Positions 18,823-26,601 of a stretch of DNA of 64,000 nt are shown here, in pieces (position 1 is the stretch's first letter; every line of letters starts with the position of its first letter). The notes under the pieces are model-generated. The model made no database searches, was not told the DNA's origin, and saw only the letters and a list, made by a program, of their open reading frames with translations. This DNA comes from Roseofilum casamattae BLCC-M143 (GTDB lineage Bacteria > Cyanobacteriota > Cyanobacteriia > Cyanobacteriales > Desertifilaceae): contig NZ_JAQOSQ010000017.1 in assembly GCF_030068455.1 (NCBI RefSeq), positions 1-64,000 of the forward strand. The letters run 5' to 3'. A program made the position numbers and the translations under genes.

Positions 18823-19071
18823 ATGCTGCAAGATACCCAAACCATCCGTTTTTACCAAAAAATTACTGATGCCCTGGTCGAGCTATGGAATCGAGGTTAC
18901 CGTTATGATGACCTACGCATGTACCTCGAAGGGTACTTAGCCTCGCTCAAACACTCAAACGCCATTGAAACCTATTTAGTACACCGCCTTGAAGAAGAAG
19001 CTTATCGCTATTTGCGCGATCGCTCCAACTTTGAAATGCCTATGCCCCAACCTGAATCCAGATACTACTAG
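18823..19071 (+). CDS. DUF6761 family protein
   Basis: 82 residues starting MLQDTQTIRFYQKITDALVE. AAGGAG at 18808-18813 sits 9 bp before this ATG, which is why it is preferred over an in-frame ATG at 18772. Motifs NRGYRYDDLRMYLEGYLA and HSNAIETYLVHRLEEEAYRYLRD are typical of this cyanobacteria-restricted helical family of unknown function. Soluble, no cysteine. It is followed by a strong bidirectional terminator. Confidence 0.85.
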   Translation: MLQDTQTIRFYQKITDALVELWNRGYRYDDLRMYLEGYLASLKHSNAIETYLVHRLEEEAYRYLRDRSNFEMPMPQPESRYY

Positions 19072-19210
19072 CCTTTGATTCTTCAGTTTGTTCCACTGGT
19101 TCGACTAAACATCAAAGGCTAGTCATCATTTGTGGGTAGATCTCTAGCATCTTCCACTCTCATGCTGGCAGAAATGGCTGGATCGTGACTGACTAACATT
19201 ATTAATAGGG

Positions 19211-19250
19211 AAAACAAAAGGGGCAGATTAAAGTCTACCCCTTTTGTTTT
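19211..19250. terminator. bidirectional intrinsic terminator
   Basis: AAAACAAAAGGGGCAGA (19211-19227) pairs with TCTACCCCTTTTGTTTT (19234-19250), a 17-bp stem with one mismatch and a 6-nt loop. T-rich flanks on both strands allow termination of both the DUF6761 gene (plus) and the grxD gene (minus). Confidence 0.85.
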
Positions 19251-19313
19251 TATGCAACTCGTTCTAAGAAACCGAGTTTCTCGCCTCATATTGAGACGCT
19301 GCAATGCAACGAG

Positions 19314-19637
19314 CTAAGAAGCAACAGCAACCGTCAGCATCTGCTCCAGTTCTCCACTTTGGAACAACTCAACCATAATGTCAGATCCGCCAATAAACTC
19401 CCCATTAATATAAACTTGAGGAATCGTCTGCCAGTTAGAATACTCCTTAATCCCTTGGCGGATTGCATCATTTTCCAACACATTAATCGTTTCATAGGAA
19501 ACGCCAAAATGGTTCAGCATCTGCACCACATTGTTAGAAAATCCGCATTGGGGCATTAACTTATTGCCCTTCATAAACACAACAATTTTGTGTTCCTGAA
19601 TTACCTTATCAAATTGTTCCTTTAACTCTGGAGTCAT
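19314..19637 (-). CDS. grxD: monothiol glutaredoxin, Grx4/GrxD type
   Basis: 107 residues from MTPELKEQFDKVIQ; an upstream in-frame start would add 13 residues not seen in the family. The active-site loop is PQCGFSNN, the CGFS signature of monothiol glutaredoxins that bind a [2Fe-2S] cluster with glutathione. WQTIPQVYINGEFIGGSDI supplies the cis-Pro and glutathione-binding GG-D motif. These proteins carry Fe-S clusters and work with BolA proteins; a BolA gene lies directly upstream on the same strand (about 87 bp), a classic functional pair. Confidence 0.97.
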   Translation of the reverse strand: MTPELKEQFDKVIQEHKIVVFMKGNKLMPQCGFSNNVVQMLNHFGVSYETINVLENDAIRQGIKEYSNWQTIPQVYINGEFIGGSDIMVELFQSGELEQMLTVAVAS

Positions 19638-19724
19638 AATTCGATCGCCATACGACACAACAACAATACTAACCACTAACCGTTCGGTAGCCTAGCTATT
19701 CATCTTAACCGATCGCCATCGATT

Positions 19725-19976
19725 TTACTGAGCGGCTGCGTACTGGGCGGGGGTATAAGTCTTCAAGCCCAAAGCATGAATCGCATTACTTGCCATGGCC
19801 TCTTGCACCGCAGCATAAACCAGTTGATGCTGCTGAACCATGCGGATGCCCTCAAACTCAGACGAGATAACAACCGCTTGATAATGATCCCCACCTCCAG
19901 TCATATCTTGGAGTTGAACTTGTGCGTCGGGGAGTTTGGCTTTAATCATCGCTTCCACTGCAGCCGGATCGATCAT
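19725..19976 (-). CDS. BolA family protein
   Basis: 83 residues. DPAAVEAMIKAKLPDAQVQLQDMTGGGDHYQAVVIS is a typical BolA N-terminal half and the conserved helix contains MVQQHQLVYAAVQE; IHALGLKTYTP is the usual end. The histidine in GGDHYQ is the expected cluster ligand in BolA-glutaredoxin heterodimers. The next gene in the same direction is the CGFS glutaredoxin, so the two probably form an iron/Fe-S regulation unit. Confidence 0.95.
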   Translation of the reverse strand: MIDPAAVEAMIKAKLPDAQVQLQDMTGGGDHYQAVVISSEFEGIRMVQQHQLVYAAVQEAMASNAIHALGLKTYTPAQYAAAQ

Positions 19977-20053
19977 AAACAGTCTCCTTCATCTCGAGTA
20001 TCTCTTCTGAGTGTATTGCAGTTGGCGATTTTTTGGGCGGCATGACGAGCAAA

Positions 20054-20668
20054 CTAATTTGCCGATGATGTCGGTTCGCTATCCCTCGGTCGCGGATAAG
20101 GAGAACTGACAAAACCCAACTCAAATAACTGCTGGTATGCCTTTTTTCCCATTTCTGTCGTCGGGTTTTGACTGCGAATTACCTGGACGAGCAACGGAAC
20201 TGCCAAGTCAGCTTCATTTTTTGCTCGATGCACCAGAGCTAATTGATACGTCGCTTCATCTCGCTGTTGCGCCGTTTGCACGGCTAGGTCTCGCTGATTA
20301 TTGGAGATCCGATTATCAATTCCGGAGAAACTCGCCGACAACTCCTGATAGAAGTTTGACAGTTGGTTGAACACTTGGCGAGCATCTTGCAGTTTTCGCT
20401 GAGCGAGAGCATAGTTTTCCGTTCCCACAGCGTCTGCAGCCTCGTTCATCAGACGTCGTGCTCCCACGAGGCTGAGTAGACTGTTTTGCTGGTTGAGAGG
20501 GCGAAATTCATCAGCGCTGCCTTCAGAGTCAATGGGTTCTGCGACTTGTGCCAAGTGTTCCCAGGATGTCGGACTCTGGGCTTGTGCTGAAGAAATGGAG
20601 GTCAAACCCAAGGTACAGAGGGTTAAAGAGGTCGCTTGTAGCCAACGACGAGCATTCAAAGATACCAT
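20054..20668 (-). CDS. exported helical protein conserved in cyanobacteria, unknown function
   Basis: 204 residues. An N-terminal signal peptide (MVSLNARRWLQATSLTLCTL) ends at a plausible AQAQ cleavage site near residue 31. The mature part contains LVGARRLMNEAADAVGTENYALAQRKLQDARQVFNQLSNFYQELS and a second helical region, consistent with a TPR-like fold, followed by a Pro/Ser-rich tail. It is probably periplasmic or thylakoid-lumenal. It sits about 77 bp downstream of bolA on the same strand. No enzymatic motif is visible. Confidence 0.75.
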   Translation of the reverse strand: MVSLNARRWLQATSLTLCTLGLTSISSAQAQSPTSWEHLAQVAEPIDSEGSADEFRPLNQQNSLLSLVGARRLMNEAADAVGTENYALAQRKLQDARQVFNQLSNFYQELSASFSGIDNRISNNQRDLAVQTAQQRDEATYQLALVHRAKNEADLAVPLLVQVIRSQNPTTEMGKKAYQQLFELGFVSSPYPRPRDSEPTSSAN

Positions 20669-20790
20669 AATCTGTACTCAATCGAGTAAAAAGGGGAAAT
20701 CTAAAGTAAATCTAAACATAATTTTATGTCTGATGGGAATTATATGAGACCTAGGAGGACATATGCAAAAGTAATCCTCACAATAAGTCT

Positions 20791-20854
20791 AGAAACCCGG
20801 TTTCTCCAAACGATGCGACTCTTGGCTGGAGATACAGTAAGAAACCGGGTTTCT
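20791..20854. repeat. pair of AGAAACC(G/C)GGTTTCT palindromes
   Basis: AGAAACCCGGTTTCT at 20791-20805 and AGAAACCGGGTTTCT at 20840-20854, in inverted orientation relative to the central base. The unit recurs at 28826-28840 and 28875-28889, and in degenerate form (AGAAACCGAGTTTCT) at 19267-19281. All copies lie in intergenic DNA. Confidence 0.8.
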
Positions 20855-20950
20855 CAGAATCTCCTCAGAGATTAATGCAAGCGTTATGATGTCCGATCGC
20901 GGCGGGTTGTTCCCCTGCTCTTTACTTATCGTTGATTTGGTTTAGGTGGT

Positions 20951-21859
20951 TTAGGTCAAAACCTTTCGCAGTGCCGGTTCTAGGGTCGGATATTGGAAGG
21001 TAAATCCCGAGTCTAAGGTTTGTTTGGGCAAGACATTTTGGCCTTCGAGCACCACTTTTGCCCCATCGCCTAACAGGGTTTCCAGGACGAAACCGGGTAC
21101 GGGAAGCCAACTGGGCCGGTTGAGGACTTTGCCGAGTATGGCGCACAGTTCGTTCATGCGCACGGGGTTGGGAGCGGTAGCATTAAATGTACCTTGGATT
21201 TCTTGGCGATCTAGAGCAAAGAGAATTAACTGTACTAGATCGTTGATATGGATCCAGGAAAACCACTGGCGGCCTTCACCAATGGGGCCGCCAGCAAAGA
21301 GCATAAACGGGGGAACCATTTTCGCGATCGCTCCTCCATCGCCAACGACGATACCGAAGCGCAAAATAACCGATCGCACGCCATACTCGGTCACTTTATT
21401 TGCCTGCTCTTCCCACTCCACGCACAGCTTGGCCAGAAAATCATTTCCGGGAGCCGAAGACTCGTCAAAGACTGCGGTTTCGCTGGTACCGTAATAGCCA
21501 ATAGCAGACGTGTTAATCAGTACTTGGGGTTTCTCGGCAGATTGAGCGATCGCTTGCACCAGTTGCTCGGTACCTAAAATCCGACTTTCGCGCAAGACTT
21601 GTTGGCGCTGCGCCGTCCAGCGCTCGTCGGCAATAGGAGCGCCTGCCAAGTTCACCACAGCATCGCATCCAGTAATCTTCCCTTGCCATTCTCCACCCAC
21701 AGTCACCGGATAGCTGACAATTTCCACATCAGCTCCCAATAAATGTTTGGCTTTGTCAGCACTGCGCGTGAAGACGAGAACTTTGTCCCCTCGTGCTAGC
21801 AGTGCTTTCACTAAAGCTTGTCCGACGAACCCGGTTGCCCCGGTAACTGCGATTTTCAT
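20951..21859 (-). CDS. thyD: TIGR01777-type NAD(P)-binding epimerase, ThyD
   Basis: 302 residues. The N-terminal Rossmann motif is GATGFVGQALVKALLARG (7-24), with VNLAGAPIADERW (about 69-81) characteristic of the TIGR01777/SulA-like branch of short-chain dehydrogenases. The active-site tyrosine region is NTSAIGYYG and the C-terminal domain has PWLPVPGFVLETLLGDGA-like sequence (here RPSWLPVPGFVLETLLG). In cyanobacteria this protein is annotated ThyD, a thylakoid-associated factor linked to cell division or membrane organisation. It is separated from its neighbours by intergenic repeats and probably monocistronic. Confidence 0.88.
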   Translation of the reverse strand: MKIAVTGATGFVGQALVKALLARGDKVLVFTRSADKAKHLLGADVEIVSYPVTVGGEWQGKITGCDAVVNLAGAPIADERWTAQRQQVLRESRILGTEQLVQAIAQSAEKPQVLINTSAIGYYGTSETAVFDESSAPGNDFLAKLCVEWEEQANKVTEYGVRSVILRFGIVVGDGGAIAKMVPPFMLFAGGPIGEGRQWFSWIHINDLVQLILFALDRQEIQGTFNATAPNPVRMNELCAILGKVLNRPSWLPVPGFVLETLLGDGAKVVLEGQNVLPKQTLDSGFTFQYPTLEPALRKVLT

Positions 21860-21918
21860 GGGATGGGATTGACCGATTAATTTCGGATTGATTTCAATTG
21901 TTCAGTATAGATCTCGGC

Positions 21919-22677
21919 CTAACGCGCCGCTAGAGAATGGCGGGGAATAATCGCTTCCGGTTGCACAAAAGTTATACTCTCTGCTAGAGGGAACGTGCGT
22001 TCGGTTTTCTCATAGACATTAACTTGATGGACTTGTTGATTGGTCCAGTCCAAACCGGTTAACCAACCACTGCGGCGATGATAAGCTCCCGTATCGATAC
22101 CCAACCATCCGTGACCTCCAGCCACTTGTCCCGGAGAGACTCCAGGAAAGGTAAACGTAATGGTATGGCCGACAATAATCGTTTTATCGGGAAAATAAGG
22201 TTGGGGGATGCTGTGAAATTCATCTCGAATCCAACAGAATTCGTATTCCCCTTGTTCGTCAATGGAGAAGTCTGGGTGAACTCCAGCATGGACGAGCCAA
22301 ACATCACCTAAGTCTTGGTAAAGCGGCAGTTCCAAGATCCATTGCAGGTGGTCGAGTAGTTTATTGGCATCCTCATAACTAGACAGAGTTGCTTGTCCGC
22401 CGCTGTAGAGCCACCCTTGCAAAGCAGGATAATTAATTTTCCCATCGGGAAAACTATCGATGAGCAATTGTTCGTGATTGCCGCGAATGCAGGGATAATT
22501 GCTTTGCGAGACAAAGTTTACGACTTGCGCGCTCTGGGGGCCGCGATCGATGAGGTCTCCGAGAAAGTAAATGCGATCGCTCTCTCCAGGGGCGATCGCC
22601 TCCAAAAGATGCATTAATCCTTCATAATGGCCGTGGATGTCGCCAATAAAAATCCGTCGCGCCGTTGCTCCTGTCAT
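21919..22677 (-). CDS. metallophosphoesterase, PP1/PP2A-like (PrpA/PphA type)
   Basis: 252 residues. All metal-binding blocks of calcineurin-like phosphatases are present: GDIHGHYEGL (12-21), FLGDLIDRGPQS (about 38-49), IRGNHEQLL (about 69-77), WLVHAGVHPD and VGHT followed by GIDTGA. This pattern fits bacterial bis-metal protein serine/threonine phosphatases or diadenosine tetraphosphatases. The substrate is unknown. It lies 59 bp upstream of thyD on the same strand. Confidence 0.9.
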   Translation of the reverse strand: MTGATARRIFIGDIHGHYEGLMHLLEAIAPGESDRIYFLGDLIDRGPQSAQVVNFVSQSNYPCIRGNHEQLLIDSFPDGKINYPALQGWLYSGGQATLSSYEDANKLLDHLQWILELPLYQDLGDVWLVHAGVHPDFSIDEQGEYEFCWIRDEFHSIPQPYFPDKTIIVGHTITFTFPGVSPGQVAGGHGWLGIDTGAYHRRSGWLTGLDWTNQQVHQVNVYEKTERTFPLAESITFVQPEAIIPRHSLAAR

Positions 22678-22835
22678 TGCTATTTATTTCCTGCCTTTGA
22701 TAAGTAATTCCGTGTTCCCCTAGCCATGCCACAGCGGCCGTTCAATCTTGCCAAACTTGACAGACTGTTTCGCTGGGCGAATAAGTATCTCTACAGTGTA
22801 CTGAGAAAGCTGAATCCCAGACAACACTGAAAGGA

Positions 22836-23582
22836 CTATTGAGTCAAAGCTTTAATAAAGCGTTCTAATTCTCCGAAAAATCCCCCCCTCGGTTGCGCTG
22901 TTGGAGCGGGAGCGTCTGCGTCTTCTTGCCCAGTTGTTGCGGTAATCAGTAATTGTTCTAGGGCTTCACCTCCGGGTTTTTGCGGTTGTTCCGCGAGAAG
23001 CTCGTACTTTTCCTCTCGCTCTAACCAAACTTGCCAGGAAGAAGGATAGCACCGGTAGAGGGCCGCACCGGGTAGCGGACGGATGTAGTAGCAGGAGTAG
23101 ATTTGGCTGAGAAATCTCTCGCGCAGTTGCCGAGCCGCATAGCCGATACCGACGATGGAAACATCTTCTAATCTCGGAATTAGCAAGACAACGGGGCGAT
23201 CGCCCGCCAGATTGACTAGGGTTTCGACTTGCGGCACTTCTACTGAGGATGCATTCACCACCAGAAAACTGCTATCTTCCGCGTCTACTTGCGCTTCTAT
23301 GGGCGATCGCTTGCTGCCTAGGTCTCCCACCTTAAAGGGAACATCTCCCCAGTCTCGGCGCGCCAGAGCAGCCGCTCCGGTGTCGGGAAACAGAATTTTC
23401 GGCCGATCGCCCAACTCTTGCAGCACGGGTATAAATTGCTCGGCTAAATTCTGGGCTTGTAAGGCGATTTCCGGGAAGACTAGCTCGACTTGCACTAAGG
23501 TTTGGCCGTCTTGCAGAGCTTGCAGGGTCGCTTCTTTGGCTTGGGCGATCGCCTCGTCTAATGTTTGTGGTAGTGAGGTCAT
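22836..23582 (-). CDS. DUF1995 family protein
   Basis: 248 residues. The N-terminus LPQTLDEAIAQAKEATLQAL followed by VELVFPEIALQAQNLAEQF is the DUF1995 signature. The family is found in cyanobacteria and plastids, with a homologue in plants associated with chloroplast protein complexes or adenylate kinase fusions; its biochemical role is unknown. A Rossmann-like core is suggested by FLVVNASSVEVPQVE and VVLLIPRLED. The C-terminus after residue 215 is a Pro/Gly-rich linker and a short helix ending ALTQ. Monocistronic. Confidence 0.85.
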   Translation of the reverse strand: MTSLPQTLDEAIAQAKEATLQALQDGQTLVQVELVFPEIALQAQNLAEQFIPVLQELGDRPKILFPDTGAAALARRDWGDVPFKVGDLGSKRSPIEAQVDAEDSSFLVVNASSVEVPQVETLVNLAGDRPVVLLIPRLEDVSIVGIGYAARQLRERFLSQIYSCYYIRPLPGAALYRCYPSSWQVWLEREEKYELLAEQPQKPGGEALEQLLITATTGQEDADAPAPTAQPRGGFFGELERFIKALTQ

Positions 23583-23838
23583 AATTTTACAAGGATGATT
23601 TTAAGCACCTATTTATACAGAAAATCGTTCGATAAGCAGTAATATCCATTCAACCAGCCAAAGGTTCCCCCGACAATCCATCGCAATTAATCCTATTTAA
23701 ACAGCAGCTATAGTTACAGGCTTTTCCATGCAATAATGACCGAACTAGAGCAAAGGATATCGACTACTGTCTGGGATGCTCCAAATTTGCTAGCATTGGA
23801 GCAAAGCAAAGCTGGTTATTAAACGACAATCGAACCTT

Positions 23839-24150
23839 ATGTTGACTCTAAGTTATCCACATATTGAAAAAAAGGACGGCGAACCGGCGAGACTGCAACG
23901 TCTACCTCGAATTAGAGTCACACAAATTGTTATGGATTACCTTAGCTATGGTTGGTCTGTAGACGAAATTTGTCGCCAGCATCCTTATTTACATCCAGCA
24001 GAAGCTTATGCTGCTATGGCATACTATTTCGATAATCAAGCTGATATGGATCTTGAGATTGGGCAAGAATGGGAACAGGTTGAAGCCGATCGAACACGAG
24101 CCTCTAAGTCACCTTTCTATACTCGGATGAAGGCGAAAGGAGTATTGTAA
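23839..24150 (+). CDS. DUF433 protein, antitoxin of a DUF433/DUF5615 pair
   Basis: 103 residues. The helix-turn-helix-like core IVMDYLSYGWSVDEICRQHPYLHPAEAYAAMAYYFDNQADMD (about 31-73) is the DUF433 signature. Its stop codon is immediately followed by the GTG of the DUF5615 gene, the standard arrangement of this toxin-antitoxin-like family. The DUF433 protein is predicted to bind DNA and neutralise its partner. Confidence 0.92.
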   Translation: MLTLSYPHIEKKDGEPARLQRLPRIRVTQIVMDYLSYGWSVDEICRQHPYLHPAEAYAAMAYYFDNQADMDLEIGQEWEQVEADRTRASKSPFYTRMKAKGVL

Positions 24151-24501
24151 GTGGCGATTAATTTATATATGGATGTTCATGTTCCTCAAGCCATTACCAA
24201 TCAATTACGTCGTCGCGGTGTTGATGTGCTCACAGCATTTGAGGATGACAGTCAAGAACTTCCCGACGATCTTCTTTTAGAGAGGGTAACAGAACTCAAG
24301 CGCGTTCTTTTTACTCAAGATATTCGCTTTCGCGTTTTAGCTGAACGTTGGCAGGCAGAAGGTAAGCTATTTTCAGGCTTAATTTTTGGACATCAACTCG
24401 GCGGCACAATTGGTCAGTTTGTTCAAGATTTAGAATTAATTGCTACAGCATCAGAACCGGATGAGTGGGTCAATGCGGTTGAGTATATTCCCTTTAAGTG
24501 A
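24151..24501 (+). CDS. DUF5615 PIN-like protein (putative toxin ribonuclease)
   Basis: 116 residues from GTG at 24151, directly abutting the upstream stop; AAAGGAGT in the end of the upstream gene is the ribosome binding site. LYMDVHVPQAITNQLRRRGVDVLTAFEDDSQELPDDLLLERVTELKRVLFTQDIRF matches the PIN-like DUF5615/Mut7-C fold, with acidic residues D8, D32 and D57 or nearby as the likely metal site. Predicted ribonuclease partner of the DUF433 antitoxin. Confidence 0.92.
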   Translation: MAINLYMDVHVPQAITNQLRRRGVDVLTAFEDDSQELPDDLLLERVTELKRVLFTQDIRFRVLAERWQAEGKLFSGLIFGHQLGGTIGQFVQDLELIATASEPDEWVNAVEYIPFK

Positions 24502-24664
24502 GAGTGTAGAACGATCGGGGAAAGAAGTTTCTCAGAGTTTAGTAGACACCGCTCCAGGAGAAAAAATATTAAGTTGAGTAAAATTTCTACACGCTTTGCG
24601 CTACTTTGTGTTACAAACATATCTATGGTGAAGATTGGCAGATTTCATCTATTGGTTGCAATGT

Positions 24665-26330
24665 ATGACAAACACTATAACTTTGCAGGGAAATTGGTGG
24701 TTACCGGATAGTCCAGATGAAAGGTTGTCTGGCATTTTGAGTCTGAGTGAAGATCGCATTGAGTTGAATATCAATGGACAATTATCAATAGATTTTGTTG
24801 AAGCACATATCCCTGAGATCCATGGAATTATAGTAGAAGATATCCATACACCAGATAGTGCAAGAAGATTTAGAACCAAGATAGTTATCTTACAAAATTG
24901 TTTGTATATAAAGCATAGTCCTTGCTGTATCTTTTATCCCAAGTTCGACAGTACTATAGTAACAAGTTCTTTTTCGGCTGCAACAGCGTACACCATAAAG
25001 AATCATGCTAATGTTAAAGACTTAAGCTTGTGCTTTCATGAAATCGAGCTTGGTTTTAGTCATCTTGCAGATTTTTCTTTAACTACTGGTAGGCTGATAA
25101 AAGATGATTTCGTTTGTGATGAGAATGGTAGATTTCAAGAAATATCAGCAGTCTACAAAGCTCGCGATCTACCTAGGGTAATAATAGGGAATGTCGCAAT
25201 TAAATTCACTCAAGGTATTCAGGACTCAGGAGATCGTATTCGCAAATTTGTAATTAATCCAGTTATCCGTTTCAGAATTACATCTGAAGAAGCGTTAACT
25301 TTACCAGAATGGCAAAGTAAATATATTATGCCTCTTAAGCATTTTCTGACATTAGCCACAAAAGAAGTAAATCATGTCACTCATATTTGTGCTTGTCATC
25401 ATGATAATGTCCAAATACTTGATGATGGAACTAAACGTTTGATACATTATGAGATTTTGAATGCCAAAATATTGAAATCACGAAATACGGAATTTAAAGA
25501 GCCGGGTACACCGTTTTTTAGACTTAGAGATATCCAAGATAGTTTTGAGGATATCCTCAAGAGATGGCTGGAACTGTATGAGAGGCATTATATAGTTCAA
25601 AATTTACTATTTAGTCATCTGCATTCTGAGGAAGTCATATCAAGTCCGCTCAATTAGTTACAATAAGTCATTGCGAATGGAGCGCAGCGGAGTGAAGCAA
25701 TCCCTTTATCCTCGGGAGTCCTAGCGATTGCTTCCCTGCGGTCGCAATGACAAGCATTTAACCGGACTTGATATCATTTATATTGAAGATCGTTTTCTAA
25801 ATCTAGTCAGAGCATTAGAAGTCTACTGTAGATGTCATATTTCTGGCGAACTAATGCCTCTCAAAGAGTTTGCTAGTATCAAGCGTAAAATAGCACAACT
25901 TGCTATGGAGATATTAGATGAAAGTACTAGCAAATGGTTTTCCCAAAATGGGGATAGTGAAAAGGACGTTAAAAAAAGCTTTAAAGTATGGTTAAACTAT
26001 AAATTAAGCAATTATAAGACATTGCAGGATAAGCTCCTAGAAATTTTAGAGGGTTTATCTGATTTGAAAATTGAAGATAGTCTCGCTCGACCTAATGATG
26101 AAATTGCCAACAAGATAACTAAGATGAGAAATCATTTCACTCACTATAGTAACAGAAAAACTTTGAAGGAATTTGATATGGTTGAACTAATAGATATTAC
26201 TTGTTTAATTGAATATATAGTGCAGGGTATTTTACTTCGAGACATAGGAATTCCCTTAACTTATCTTAAAGATAATCCCTACTATATCGGTAGAATGAAA
26301 GATATTCGCGATCGTTTCTCTATCTCTTGA
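24665..26330 (+). pseudogene. ApeA-like HEPN defence gene interrupted by a MITE
   Basis: Two consecutive reading frames make one gene. The first (24665-25657; a TTG at 24635 is an alternative start) has the ApeA N-terminal domain, beginning TNTITLQGNWWLPDSPDERLSG and ending with SHLHSEEVI before foreign sequence and a stop. The second (to 26330) continues with YIEDRFLNLVRALEVYCRCH and the HEPN ribonuclease motif MRNHFTHYSN (R-x4-H). The split coincides with a 136-bp inverted-repeat element at 25638-25773. Removing 139 bp (25637-25775) joins GTC to ATT and restores one frame reading EEVIYIEDRF. ApeA is an abortive-infection HEPN nuclease. The intact protein would be about 510 residues; as it stands, the gene is probably inactive. 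Confidence 0.8.
25638..25773. mobile_element. 136-bp MITE inserted in the ApeA-like gene
   Basis: The ends are TATCAAGTCCG (25638-25648) and its reverse complement CGGACTTGATA (25763-25773), flanked by TCA on both sides (25635-25637 and 25774-25776), a possible 3-bp target duplication. The interior is a long imperfect hairpin, with GTCATTGCGA ... GAAGCAATC on one arm and GATTGCTTCCC ... TCGCAATGAC on the other. No coding capacity. A relative of its right half lies at 55344-55395. Confidence 0.8.
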
Positions 26331-26601
26331 GATGTAGTTAATCGATAGATAAGTTCCCCAAAATCTACTAATCTAAATTGGGACGAGATTGAGCAATGGA
26401 TCGACTAGAGAACTATCATAATGTTATTCATACCGTGTTAGACTAACATCTTGAATGGTCGAGATCGAGAGAGATTGACGAAGCGATCGCACGACAAGAT
26501 TAGCTCGAGATACTCTTCAGTGTAGTCTATTAGAATAGCAATGAGATAAGCTTGTAGGAGCGAAGGGCCGCTTGTCCTCACATATACTAGCCTTGTCGAT
26601 T
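26331..26601. other. intergenic region after the ApeA-like gene
   Basis: 271 bp with no intact gene. From ATG at 26396 a short frame reads MDRLENYHNVIHTVLD and then meets a stop. It faintly resembles the N-terminus of XisI-type proteins, but the match is too short to call. GCGATCGC is present. No terminator hairpin is obvious. Confidence 0.3.

Noticed and set aside
25638-25773. CRISPR or retron-like non-coding RNA
   Set aside because: Single hairpin unit with terminal inverted repeats and no array, reverse transcriptase or Cas gene; a MITE explains it better.
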